Source: Gemmatimonadota bacterium
Lineage (GTDB): Bacteria; Gemmatimonadota; Gemmatimonadetes; Gemmatimonadales; Gemmatimonadaceae
Assembly (NCBI GenBank): GCA_027307165.1
Contig: DAHUXM010000007.1
Coordinates: 1-64,000 of the forward strand
Length of the DNA stretch: 64,000 nucleotides
Direction: 5' to 3'
Under the pieces are notes generated by a model, which did not search any database, was not told the DNA's origin, and saw only the letters and a list, made by a program, of their open reading frames with translations. Made by a program: the position numbers and the translations under genes. Positions 49,047-57,790 of this stretch are shown here, in pieces. The number at the start of each line of letters is the position of its first letter. The first letter of the stretch is position 1.

Positions 49047-50102
49047 ATGGCCAGGACATTCCCATTCCCCATCGCTGCAGCGACGCCACTGTATCTGGCG
49101 CCAATGGCGGGAGTGTCGGAATCCCCGTTCCGCCGCATCTGTCACCGTTTCGGCGCCGACGTCGTCGTAACCGAGTTTCTTTCGGCCGAAGCAATACGGC
49201 GCGAGAATGAGGCCACGCTCGCGAAACTTCGCTTCGGTGCCGACGAGCGTCCCATCGGTGTGCAGATTTTCGGCGCGGAACCCGCAGCGATGGGCGACGC
49301 TGCGCGACTGGTATCCGATGTCTTTCAGCCCGAGTTCATCGATATCAACTTCGGCTGTCCCGTCAAGAAGGTCGTGAAGCGGAATGGCGGCTCGGGCTGT
49401 CTCAAGGACCTCGGACTGGTCGAGTCGGTGATCAAGGCTGTTGCGGCAGCCACACCCCTGCCTGTCACGGTCAAGATTCGCAGCGGCTGGAGCGAGGAGA
49501 TGCGGAACCCTGTGGAGATCGCGCTACGGTGTCAGGATGCCGGTGCGACGGTGCTCACTCTGCATCCTCGCACGCGCGCACAGATGTACAGTGGCGCTGC
49601 GCGCTGGGATGAGATCGCGGCGGTTGTGGATGCGCTGGACATTCCGGTGCTCGGCAATGGTGACATCAAGTCCGCTGAAGACGCGATCGAGATGCATCGC
49701 CAGACCGGTTGCACCGGAATCATGATTGCGCGCGGATCCTTCGGTCAGCCGTGGATCTTCGATCAGACGCGTGACCTGCTCGAGGGACGCGAGAAGCGGC
49801 CGGCGCCGCCGATCCGCGAGCGTCTCGCGATCGCGCTCGAGCACGCGCACATGGCTGACGAGTTCGAGCTGGATCCCCGCGGCGCCGCCGTTGAGTTTCG
49901 GAAGCACCTTGGCTGGTATGTGAAGGGGTTGCCGGGATCGGCTGAGCTGCGCAAGAAGTTGTACGCCGTTCGATCCATCACTGAGGTCGAAGCAATCTTC
50001 GACGACTACCTGTCCCACCCTTATGGTGCGCGAAATGGTGACGACGACATGGTCGGGAGAACCGCTGATACAACGAGCGACGCGATCGCCGAGGCTGCGT
50101 AG
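49047..50102 (+). CDS. dusB: tRNA-dihydrouridine synthase
   Basis: 351 aa FMN enzyme that reduces uridines in the tRNA D loop. It opens with YLAPMAGVSESPFRRICHRFG (in pieces), then IGVQIFGAEP, the catalytic-Cys motif INFGCPVKKVVKRNGGSG (about 105-122), TVKIRSGW, LHPRTRAQMYSG and VLGNGDI, IMIARGSFGQPWIF. These match DusB. I use ATG 49047; an upstream in-frame start at 49011 adds 12 unconserved residues. The 3' end overlaps the next gene by 80 nt. Confidence 0.93.
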   Translation: MARTFPFPIAAATPLYLAPMAGVSESPFRRICHRFGADVVVTEFLSAEAIRRENEATLAKLRFGADERPIGVQIFGAEPAAMGDAARLVSDVFQPEFIDINFGCPVKKVVKRNGGSGCLKDLGLVESVIKAVAAATPLPVTVKIRSGWSEEMRNPVEIALRCQDAGATVLTLHPRTRAQMYSGAARWDEIAAVVDALDIPVLGNGDIKSAEDAIEMHRQTGCTGIMIARGSFGQPWIFDQTRDLLEGREKRPAPPIRERLAIALEHAHMADEFELDPRGAAVEFRKHLGWYVKGLPGSAELRKKLYAVRSITEVEAIFDDYLSHPYGARNGDDDMVGRTADTTSDAIAEAA

Positions 50103-51528
50103 TACTGATTCGGCGCCATCGGTAGAGCACACGCCCATCACGGACATCCTTGCGGATGTTCGCGAGATGTTTGGTGGAATGCACGCGTCTGTGTGGGACG
50201 CAGCCGATCCGGCGGCCGCGCCGCGTTTGATGGAGTTCGTGAGCGCCGACGGGCAGGAGCCGCAGCTCGACGCGCGCGCGAAGGGATTGATCGCATGGGC
50301 CGCGAATCAGAACATCGGGGAGATTTCCACCGATGGTGAGCGCGTCGCATTCGTCGCCACGCCGATTCCATCGACGACGGGAGCGCATCATGTACTGGCG
50401 GTCGCTGCCGGAGAACGTGGCGCGCTCAAGCTTCCGCGGGAGCAGCTCCGCACATGGCTCCCTCGGCTTGCCCGCAGGTTGGCGACGCTTCGCTCGCTGC
50501 TCGACGCGCAGGCTGCGGTGACGCAGTCGGAGCGACACGCAGATCTTCTCCTGCTTACCGCGACACAGCTCCAGGATCACAGGACCATCGGCGATCTGGG
50601 CGCATCGCTCTGCACCGCGGCCTCTCACATGATGGGGACGCGACGGGTAGCGCTGGTGCGCTGGAACCCTTCGCGGCCGGCGGGTGAGGTCGCGTATTCG
50701 ATTCGAGGACATCCCGTGGTCGCGGGGTCTGTCGTAACGCCTGAGAGCCAGGTGGGCGCGGCATGCATTGGTGATTACCCCGTGTTGATCGAGGACGCGA
50801 CGGACCGCGGCCGTGGTTTCGTCGTCTTCGGCGGCGAGGAGGAGCAGCACCCGCTCGGTGCGCTCGCGATAGTTCCGCTCCGTGGCGGCGACGGAATCAT
50901 CGGCGCGCTCGTGATGGAAAACGAGCTACCCATAACGATCAGCCCGACAGACGCCAAGAACCTGCGCCTGCTCGGCGTCATGGCGGCGCATGCGCTCGAA
51001 ACCGTCTGGGAGATCGAGGAGATCAACAGGCGCGCGCGGACAGATGCCCTGACGGGGTTGGCGAACCGGCAGCAGTTCGAGGAGCGGCTGACGCGCATAG
51101 TCATGGAGACCAACCGCTTTGGTGGGTCGTGCACGCTCGTGGTGGTCGATATAGACCGGTTCAAGCACGTCAACGACACGTACGGGCACCAGGTCGGCGA
51201 CGAGGTGCTCAAGCGCGTCGCGACAGCATTGCAGGGGGAGATCCGCAACGTCGATCTCTGCGCCCGATACGGCGGCGAGGAGATGGCACTCCTGCTGCCG
51301 CAGACTGATTTGTCGGGCGGATGCCAGCTTGCCGAGCGCCTGAGGACTGCGGTCGGCGGGAGGCCGTTCGTCATCGGCGGCAGGGACATTCGCGTGACCA
51401 TTTCGCTCGGTCTCGCGACGTATCCCGAAGGCGCGCGGGACCGCGATGAGTTGTTTTCGGCGGCGGACCGGGCGTTGTACGTGGCCAAGCGCGAGGGTCG
51501 GGATAGGGTCGTCGCGGGCGGGTTATAG
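50023..51528 (+). CDS. GAF-GGDEF diguanylate cyclase
   Basis: 501 aa, soluble. The N-terminal 150 residues are weakly GAF-like, a second, clearer GAF domain covers about 175-335 (LGASLCTAASHMMGTRRVAL...), and the GGDEF domain begins at RARTDALTGLANRQQFEE (about 341). The metal and substrate block VVDIDRFKHVNDTYGHQVGDEVL is intact. The active-site loop reads GGEEM instead of GGDEF or GGEEF, so activity is likely but not certain. Possible starts are ATG 50023 or 50035, both inside dusB; a later start cannot be excluded. Confidence 0.85.
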   Translation: MVREMVTTTWSGEPLIQRATRSPRLRSTDSAPSVEHTPITDILADVREMFGGMHASVWDAADPAAAPRLMEFVSADGQEPQLDARAKGLIAWAANQNIGEISTDGERVAFVATPIPSTTGAHHVLAVAAGERGALKLPREQLRTWLPRLARRLATLRSLLDAQAAVTQSERHADLLLLTATQLQDHRTIGDLGASLCTAASHMMGTRRVALVRWNPSRPAGEVAYSIRGHPVVAGSVVTPESQVGAACIGDYPVLIEDATDRGRGFVVFGGEEEQHPLGALAIVPLRGGDGIIGALVMENELPITISPTDAKNLRLLGVMAAHALETVWEIEEINRRARTDALTGLANRQQFEERLTRIVMETNRFGGSCTLVVVDIDRFKHVNDTYGHQVGDEVLKRVATALQGEIRNVDLCARYGGEEMALLLPQTDLSGGCQLAERLRTAVGGRPFVIGGRDIRVTISLGLATYPEGARDRDELFSAADRALYVAKREGRDRVVAGGL

Positions 51529-51876
51529 CGTTACGGTGTAACGTGTTACGTCCGTCATTTAATGTAGTTTCGAGGCCGTAGGGGCGGGCCACCGCGCCCG
51601 CCCGCTCTGTTGCCGTTCACCACGCGCAGAGCCTGCCAGAAAGCAAACTGCCGTGCGACACGGCGTCGCGGCGGATTTCGGGGAAGCCACGTCACGGCCG
51701 TGCGACACGGCGTCGCGGCGGATTTCGGGGAAGCCACGTCACGGCAGTGCGACACGGCGTCGCAGCGGATTTCGCGAAGCCGCGGGACGGGGGCGGGCAC
51801 GGGGGCCCGCCCATACGCGTTCTCGGCTGACGGGGGACCGGAACCAGCGCTTGCTTGGGGTGTTAAGTTAAGTGAA
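51529..51876. other. Repeat-rich intergenic region before ssrA
   Basis: 348 nt without a gene. It contains a GC palindrome (about 51579-51602, ggggcgggc...gcccgcccgc), the three-copy 47-bp repeat (51650-51789), the 21-bp GC palindrome shared with 48.4 kb (51791-51811), and presumably the ssrA promoter just before 51877. Confidence 0.7.
51650..51789. repeat. 47-bp tandem repeat, three copies
   Basis: Copies start at 51650, 51697 and 51744. The unit begins gccgtgcgacacggcgtcgc and ends ggaagccacgtcacg. Copies 1 and 2 are nearly identical; copy 3 differs at a few positions and ends in gccgcgggacg. The period is not a multiple of three and no gene runs through it. Each unit contains inverted repeats (gtgcgacac, cggcgtcg). 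There are no spacers, so this is not a CRISPR array. Confidence 0.92.
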
Positions 51877-52241
51877 GGGGGCGACCGGCTTCGACGGGGT
51901 TAGTGAAGCTGTGGCCGCGTGCCGAGGTTCCTGGAACCTCGTAAAAAAATCTGGGAATCTTCACAACTGCCAACGACAACTTGGCCCTGGCTGCGTAACC
52001 TGCTGTAAAGCGGTTACTGCACCTGCCTGAATCGGAGCGCTCCTGACGCGCCGACCAGGTATTGCAAATTCGGGATAGTGGCTAGGGGCGGTTTCCCCTT
52101 AATCACGAAATAACAGGAACCTTGTCCAGTCGTAGCCCCGCCTTCCGGGTCGCGATTGGAGAGACAAAAAAGCGAAGGCTACGCACGTAGATGCCGTGGT
52201 GAATCTTGCTTCGGACCGGGGTTCGAATCCCCGCGCCTCCA
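51877..52241 (+). ncRNA. ssrA: Transfer-messenger RNA (tmRNA)
   Basis: 365 nt. The ends form a tRNA-like acceptor (gggggcg 51877-51883 with cgcctcc, discriminator A at 52241) and a T arm (cgggg ttcgaat ccccg). The 5' block ccggcttcgacggggt is the canonical tmRNA start. The tag frame starts at GCC 51969 and ends at TAA 51996-51998, giving the proteolysis tag AANDNLALAA including the tRNA-borne Ala. It rescues ribosomes stalled on broken mRNAs. No CCA is encoded. Confidence 0.97.
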
Positions 52242-52263
52242 CTTATCTCCCTAAGAACACCAG

Positions 52264-52301
52264 AAACGCCGACTGCGGATCATACCGCAGCCGGCGTTTT
52301 T
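52264..52301. terminator. Shared terminator of ssrA and the minus-strand operon
   Basis: Long stem (aaacgccg...ctgcgg with ccgcag...cggcgttt) and a T run after it on the plus strand; an A run before it gives the same on the minus strand. It lies 22 nt after ssrA. The last codons and the stop of the flippase gene (52280) sit inside this hairpin. Confidence 0.85.
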
Positions 52302-53269
52302 GCCTTCCTGCGGAAGATGAACTCCGGCGCGAGCGCGACGCCGATCAACGTCGTCGGAATTATCTGCAGCGCCTGGATCAGGACCGCGACCGCGATGGCG
52401 TTCGCTTCGACCGTGCCAAAGGGGGCAGTGGCAAGTGCGTACGCGAACTGGAAGAAACCGACGTTGCCCGGCGTGGCGCGTATGACAAGCGACACGTTCA
52501 CGGCGAGGAGCGCGGCGAGGCTGCCCTGCACAGGCAGAGGTGTGTGCGCTGCGCGCGCGGCATAGGCGAACGTCGCCAACTGCGCCAACCATGCCAGGAT
52601 GGTCAGCACGAGCAGTGGGATCATCCTCGGGCCCGTTGCCAACTCGCGCATGCTGCCGCCGAACTCGCGGAGCCACGCCAGCGCCTTGGCCCGCCATCCG
52701 CGAGGGACCGCCCGTCGCTCGATGATCTGCTCGGCGTCGGCGTCGGGGGCGGTCCTGGCCAGCCAGACGAGCGCGACGGTGATCAGGATCAGCGCGATGA
52801 CGACGGGCCAACGCAGGACTTCAAATTCTGACGGAAGGGTGAACACCGCGAGACCGACGGCGAGCAGCACTATGAAGCCTATCGGATCGAACAGGCGGTC
52901 AAGTGCCGCAGTTGCCAGTACTCGAGCGGCCGGCACTCCGCTCGATCGCGTGACAAACACGATGCGCGCCGCGTCACCACCGTTCGCAACGAGGACGTTG
53001 TTGAGACCCGCGCCGGCGAAGGTTGCGCGCATGCAGAGCGCCAACGACGGAGATCCAACGGCGCGAAGCAGAATCCACCATCTCACACCGCGTGCGACGA
53101 GGCTGAGAAGGTTCACCGCGAGTGCAGCGAGCAGCAGGGGACGCGACGCGGTTATCATCGCGTGCCATGCCTGGCCCCAGTCGACTTTCCTCGCGAAGAG
53201 GATCAGCAGAACGATGATCGCGGCAGACAACGTCAGGCGAACCAACCTGCCGATCCTGGCGCGATTCAT
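52280..53269 (-). CDS. UPF0104 / LPG-synthase-TM-like flippase
   Basis: 329 aa membrane protein with about 7-8 transmembrane segments. It belongs to the lysylphosphatidylglycerol-synthase transmembrane (UPF0104, AglD-like) family, the flippase part of MprF without its catalytic domain. Marks: ARGVRWWILLRAVG (about 59-72), GLNNVLVANGGDAARIVFVTRSSG and the later VRATPGNVGFFQFAYALA. Such proteins move lipids or lipid-linked sugars across the inner membrane. Overlaps the deacetylase by 4 nt; the stop codon lies in the terminator stem-loop. Confidence 0.88.
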   Translation of the reverse strand: MNRARIGRLVRLTLSAAIIVLLILFARKVDWGQAWHAMITASRPLLLAALAVNLLSLVARGVRWWILLRAVGSPSLALCMRATFAGAGLNNVLVANGGDAARIVFVTRSSGVPAARVLATAALDRLFDPIGFIVLLAVGLAVFTLPSEFEVLRWPVVIALILITVALVWLARTAPDADAEQIIERRAVPRGWRAKALAWLREFGGSMRELATGPRMIPLLVLTILAWLAQLATFAYAARAAHTPLPVQGSLAALLAVNVSLVIRATPGNVGFFQFAYALATAPFGTVEANAIAVAVLIQALQIIPTTLIGVALAPEFIFRRKAKTPAAV

Positions 53270-53952
53270 CTGGGCAAAGTCGCAAACGTGAAGCCGCGAT
53301 CGTGCAGCTTGCTCACGATCTGCGGGACCGCGCGAGCGGTCTGCATGCGGTCACCAACCGGGTCGTATCCATCGCCGTCGTGCAGGAGCAAGATGTGTCC
53401 CGGCCGCGCGCCTTCGACCGTTCTGGCCACGATCGCATCCGTGCCGGGCAGATCAGTGTCCCAGACCCCGAGCGACCAACCGACTGTGCGCTCGCCGAGC
53501 GAGCGGGCTATTGCAGTGACCCACGGGCTGCGGAATCCGTGCGGTGCACGAAAGAACGCTGGTGTGACCCCGCACGCGGCTTCTATTGCGGCCTTGCCAC
53601 GCCCGAGGTCGTCGCGCACGTACCCGATGCCGCGCAGGTGGAGCTTCCGATGGTAGTAGCCGTGGTTGCCGATCTGATGACCCTCCGCGGCGGCGCGGTG
53701 CGCGATCTCGGGCCAGCGTTCGACGTGTCGGCCAAGGAAGAAGAAGGTCGCGCTGACGCCGGCCTTGCCGAGTGCATCGAGCACGACCGGTGTCGCGTAC
53801 GGATTGGGTCCGTCGTCGAAGGTGAGCGATACGGTACTCCCTGATGTCGGGAGTTGATGCAGGACGCTGCCGAAGACGGGACTGTTTCTATAGAATGCCC
53901 CGTACGCAGCCGTCCCCGCCGCGACAAGCGCGGCGGTAGCGGGTAGTATCAT
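53266..53952 (-). CDS. Polysaccharide deacetylase (CE4, NodB-like)
   Basis: 228 aa. An N-terminal hydrophobic segment (about 1-20) anchors or exports it. NodB motifs are complete: TFDDGPNP (motif 1, about 43-50, catalytic DD), GNHGYYHRKL (motif 2, HxxxxH zinc ligands), RAPHGFRS (motif 3), and LLLHDGDG (motif 5, catalytic His). It should remove N-acetyl groups from a glycan in the periplasm or on a lipid-linked sugar. Its partner genes, a glycosyltransferase and a flippase, overlap by 4 nt on both sides. Confidence 0.92.
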   Translation of the reverse strand: MILPATAALVAAGTAAYGAFYRNSPVFGSVLHQLPTSGSTVSLTFDDGPNPYATPVVLDALGKAGVSATFFFLGRHVERWPEIAHRAAAEGHQIGNHGYYHRKLHLRGIGYVRDDLGRGKAAIEAACGVTPAFFRAPHGFRSPWVTAIARSLGERTVGWSLGVWDTDLPGTDAIVARTVEGARPGHILLLHDGDGYDPVGDRMQTARAVPQIVSKLHDRGFTFATLPR

Positions 53953-55145
53953 GCCGCTGCTGAACGCCGCGCGAGAACGCTATCGTATTGTTCGAGGACG
54001 CGCTCGGTGACACGCGGCCATGCGTACTGCTCCGCTTCGCGGCGGCCGGTCTTGCCGAGCCTGGTGCGCAGCGTCTCGTCGTCGAGCAGCGTCACCATCG
54101 CATCGGCGAGTGCGTCGCGGTCCCCGCACGGCACCATCAACGCCTCGCGCCCATCCTTTACGACGTCGCGGAAACCCAGGATGTCGGAACACACGACCGG
54201 GGTCTCGCACGCCATCGACTCGAGCAGCGTTATTCCGAATGACGCCTTGGTGGTCGGGCAGGCGTACATCGCTGCGTGGGCGTAGTAGCTCGGGCGTGCC
54301 TTCAGCACGGATCCGACGAACGTAATGTCCGGATCGTCGCCTGCCGCGCGGAAGTAATGCTTGCGTAGCGGACCGTCTCCGACGACCACGAGCTGCGCTT
54401 CGCGTTGCTTGCCGCGCACGCGCTTGAACGAATCGATGAGCGTCGTGAGTCCGTTACGCGGATCGAAGCGGCCGAGGAAGAGAATGGCTGGAACGTCGCG
54501 ACGCAGCCCCGGCGGCAGTGGTGCGTGTGGATTGAAGAGATTGATGTCGATGCCGTTGGGAATGATGGTCCAGTCGGCTTCGAAATAGCGATCGAGGGCG
54601 ATTGTCGTCGAATGCGACACGGCTATGGCGACTTCCAGCATGTCGAGCCGGCGCTGAAAATATTTGCGCCCGAGCTGATATCCGATGGATTTATCGAAGT
54701 AGGTGTGGAACGTACCGATGGTGGGGCAGTCGGCTTCCTCGATCGCGAGAATCGGAAGGATCGGGCTGAGAGGCGAGTGAACGTGGACGATATCGTAGCG
54801 TCCCTCCTGCAGGACCCGGCGCATGTCCTTGCGGAGCGACAGGCCGACCGTGATGCGGGCCTGCGAGCCGTTGGCGTAGATCGGCTGGCTCCGTCCAATC
54901 CTGATGACACCGTTTTCCGCGACCGCGCCCGGAAGATTGGACGTTATGATGTCGACGTGGTGGCCAAGTTTTCGAGCTTCACGCGCAAAAAAATGGACAT
55001 GCTCGCAGATGCCACCCAGGTGCGGGTAGTAATACTCGGTGACCAGCGCGATCCTCAAGGGGCGAGGCGGCGCCAGGTTGAGACTCGGGCCGGCGATTGC
55101 CGACGAATACACGCTACTGGCCAGGGGTGGCCTCAAGAGCGGCAT
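53949..55145 (-). CDS. GT4-family glycosyltransferase
   Basis: 398 aa with the start at 55145. GT-B fold: the N-domain has LVTEYYYPHLGGICEHVH (about 33-50), IVHVHSPLSP and GTFHTYFD; the C-domain has PNGIDINLFNP, LFLGRFDPRNG, GDGPLRKHYF and the nucleotide-sugar loop SFGITLLESMACETPVVCSD (about 315-334, E..x7..E). This is typical of retaining GT4 transferases of the phosphatidyl-mannosyl or glycolipid type. The longest frame begins at 55214. Both starts lie inside ppdK; the first conserved residues begin near residue 30, so a later start is also possible. Confidence 0.85.
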   Translation of the reverse strand: MPLLRPPLASSVYSSAIAGPSLNLAPPRPLRIALVTEYYYPHLGGICEHVHFFAREARKLGHHVDIITSNLPGAVAENGVIRIGRSQPIYANGSQARITVGLSLRKDMRRVLQEGRYDIVHVHSPLSPILPILAIEEADCPTIGTFHTYFDKSIGYQLGRKYFQRRLDMLEVAIAVSHSTTIALDRYFEADWTIIPNGIDINLFNPHAPLPPGLRRDVPAILFLGRFDPRNGLTTLIDSFKRVRGKQREAQLVVVGDGPLRKHYFRAAGDDPDITFVGSVLKARPSYYAHAAMYACPTTKASFGITLLESMACETPVVCSDILGFRDVVKDGREALMVPCGDRDALADAMVTLLDDETLRTRLGKTGRREAEQYAWPRVTERVLEQYDSVLARRSAAA

Positions 55146-57789
55146 GGGCTGCGGCGAGCCTGGCAATAGGAACCCGGTAGGGTGAGCATGAGACGTAGTC
55201 AAGGCCGGTGGCATGACAGAATGCTACCGAGCGCGGCTCGCCTCCGTGCTCGCCGCAGATGCCCAATTTAATGCCCGGTCGGGCCTTTCGGCCATCCTCA
55301 ACCGCGATGCGGATCAGGCGGCCGACTCCGACGGGGTCCAGGGTCTGAAAAGGGTCATCCGGAAAAATGCCACTTTCTACGTAAGAAGGAAGGAACCGTC
55401 CGGCATCGTCGCGGCTGAGTCCGTAGGTTGTCTGGGTCAGGTCGTTGGTTCCGAAGCTGAAGAATTCGGCCCGTTTGGCAATTTCGCCCGCGGTGAGCGC
55501 AGCCCTTGGGAGCTCTATCATAGTCCCAATAAGGTACGGAACGGTTTCCCCCATGACACCCAGAACCTGCTCGGCGGCATGTTCGAGGATGGCCCGCTGG
55601 TTGTCGAATTCGGTGACCGCGGAGACGAGCGGGACCATGATTTCGGGGTGCACCTCGATGCCGCGGCGTTTGGCCTTGACGGCGGCCTCGAAAATCGCCC
55701 GCCCCTGCATCTCGGTGATTTCGGGGTACGTGATTCCGAGGCGGCATCCGCGGTGGCCCAGCATGGGATTGGTCTCGCGCAGGTTTTCCACTATCCGCTG
55801 CAGGTCGTTGCGGGGGATGTCGAGCGTCCGTGCCAGGAGCTTGCTCTCCTCTCCGCCATGCGGCAGAAATTCGTGCAACGGAGGATCCAGCAGCCGAATG
55901 GTGACCGGCAGGCCGTCCATCGCCTCGAAAATCCCCTCGAAATCGGCGCGCTGCATCGGAAGCAGTTTCGCGAGCGCGCGCCGGCGACCGGCCTCGTCGC
56001 GCGCGACGATCATCTCGCGCATCGCGTTGATGCGCTCGCCCTCGAAGAACATGTGCTCGGTTCGGCAGAGCCCGATCCCTTCCGCGCCAAAGTTCCGGGC
56101 GATGCGTGCATCGCGCGGCGTATCGGCGTTCGCACGGACCTTGAGCGTGCGAACTTCGTCGGCCCAGCCGAGCAGCTGTGCGTAGGCCTGGTACAGGGGC
56201 GCCGCGCTCTCGCGCATCGTGCCGTTGGTGACCTGCACCACCTCACTCGGAATCGTGGGGAGGGCACCGGAGAAAACACGGCCAGTCGCGCCGTCGAGCG
56301 TGATGTAGTCGCCCTCGTTGATGGTCTGGTTCCCGACAGTGAAGCGACGGTGCTCGAGATCGACGTGAATGTCGCGACAACCAACGACGGCACACTTGCC
56401 CATTCCGCGCGCCACTACCGCTGCGTGACTGGTCATTCCCCCGCGCGCTGTGAGCACCGCGCGGGCGGCGACGATTCCGTGAAAGTCCTCGGGCGTTGTT
56501 TCCTCGCGCACAAGAATCACGGCAGAGCCGTCAGCCGCACGCGCCTCGGCGATGTCCGGATCGAATACCGCTATTCCACTGGAGGCGCCGGGACTCGCGG
56601 GGAGGCCGACGCACAGTGTTTTCGCGCGCGCGGCGGGGTCGATGATCGGATGCAGCAACTGATCCAGTTGTCCAGCGGGCACGCGGCGTACCGCGTCGTT
56701 TTGCGTGATCAGTCCTTCATCGACCATGTCGCGCGCAATGCGAACGGCTGCTGCTGCGGTTCGTTTTCCCGTACGTGTCTGCAGGAGGTACAACTGACCC
56801 CGCTCGACAGTGAACTCGATGTCCTGCATGTCGCAGAAATGACGCTCGAGTCGTGCCTGCGTATCCATGAGCTGCTCGAACGCGGCGGGCAGGCGAGTGG
56901 CCATCTGATCGATGGCGATCGGAGTGCGGATGCCTGCGACGACGTCTTCGCCCTGCGCGTTGACGAGAAACTCGCCGTAGAACTTGTGCTCTCCGGTGGA
57001 TGGGTCACGCGTGAACGCGACGCCCGTTCCGGAATCGTCTCCCAGGTTTCCGAACACCATCGCGACAATATTGACTGCAGTACCGAGTGTCTCCGGAATC
57101 GCGTGCACCCGGCGGTAGTCGCGCGCCTTCTTGAGCGTCCACGAGCGCCACACTGCTTCGATCGCGCCCCACAGCTGTTCGGCGGGATCTGTCGGAAATG
57201 GTGTGCCGGTCTGGTTGCGGACTATCGCCTTGAACTCTTCGGTGAGATTACGCAGCGCGTCCTCACTCAGCTCCGCGTCGCTTTCGACTCCTGCGGTCAT
57301 GCGCTTGGCAGTGAGCAGGTGCTCGAACGCGCTGGACGGCACGCCGAGAACGACATCGGCGTACATCTGGATGAATCTGCGATACGAATCGTACGCGAAG
57401 CGTGCACTACCGCTCGCTCGCGCGAGTACGACAACCGTTCGATCGTTGAGACCGAGATTGAGGATGGTCTCCATCATACCAGGCATCGAGACCGCGGCGC
57501 CGGAACGTACGGAGACAAGCAACGGGTCGTGCGCGTCTCCGAACTTCTTTCCCGATGTTGCCTCGAGGCGCGCCACGCTCGCTGCGACTTCCGTACGCAG
57601 CTCAGGCGGGCAGGCGCCGTTTTCCAGATAGGAAATGCACTCCGTCGCTGCGATCGTGAAGCCGGGCGGTACGGGAACGCCGAGGTTGGTCATCTCGGCG
57701 AGATTGGCACCCTTGCCGCCGAGCGTGCGCTTCATGTCTTTCGTACCTTCGGCCGCCCCGCCGCCGAAGAAGAAGACTTTCTGCGTCAC
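55114..57789 (-). CDS. ppdK: Pyruvate phosphate dikinase
   Basis: 891 aa, near the usual 870-900. PPDK interconverts pyruvate, ATP and Pi with PEP, AMP and PPi. The N-terminal ATP-grasp domain has LGGKGANLAEM (about 22-32) and SVRSGAAVSMPGMM; the phospho-His domain has GGMTSHAAVVARGMGKCAVVG (around residue 455); the C-terminal PEP domain ends with LGICGEHGGEP. I start at GTG 57789, one base after the purF stop; the longer frame is the purF end in another phase. The 3' end overlaps the glycosyltransferase by 32 nt. Confidence 0.95.
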   Translation of the reverse strand: MTQKVFFFGGGAAEGTKDMKRTLGGKGANLAEMTNLGVPVPPGFTIAATECISYLENGACPPELRTEVAASVARLEATSGKKFGDAHDPLLVSVRSGAAVSMPGMMETILNLGLNDRTVVVLARASGSARFAYDSYRRFIQMYADVVLGVPSSAFEHLLTAKRMTAGVESDAELSEDALRNLTEEFKAIVRNQTGTPFPTDPAEQLWGAIEAVWRSWTLKKARDYRRVHAIPETLGTAVNIVAMVFGNLGDDSGTGVAFTRDPSTGEHKFYGEFLVNAQGEDVVAGIRTPIAIDQMATRLPAAFEQLMDTQARLERHFCDMQDIEFTVERGQLYLLQTRTGKRTAAAAVRIARDMVDEGLITQNDAVRRVPAGQLDQLLHPIIDPAARAKTLCVGLPASPGASSGIAVFDPDIAEARAADGSAVILVREETTPEDFHGIVAARAVLTARGGMTSHAAVVARGMGKCAVVGCRDIHVDLEHRRFTVGNQTINEGDYITLDGATGRVFSGALPTIPSEVVQVTNGTMRESAAPLYQAYAQLLGWADEVRTLKVRANADTPRDARIARNFGAEGIGLCRTEHMFFEGERINAMREMIVARDEAGRRRALAKLLPMQRADFEGIFEAMDGLPVTIRLLDPPLHEFLPHGGEESKLLARTLDIPRNDLQRIVENLRETNPMLGHRGCRLGITYPEITEMQGRAIFEAAVKAKRRGIEVHPEIMVPLVSAVTEFDNQRAILEHAAEQVLGVMGETVPYLIGTMIELPRAALTAGEIAKRAEFFSFGTNDLTQTTYGLSRDDAGRFLPSYVESGIFPDDPFQTLDPVGVGRLIRIAVEDGRKARPGIKLGICGEHGGEPRSVAFCHATGLDYVSCSPYRVPIARLAAAHAALEATPGQ

Positions 57790-57790
57790 G

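Noticed and set aside
51650-51789. CRISPR array
   Set aside because: Repeats are directly adjacent with no spacers and no cas genes are present.
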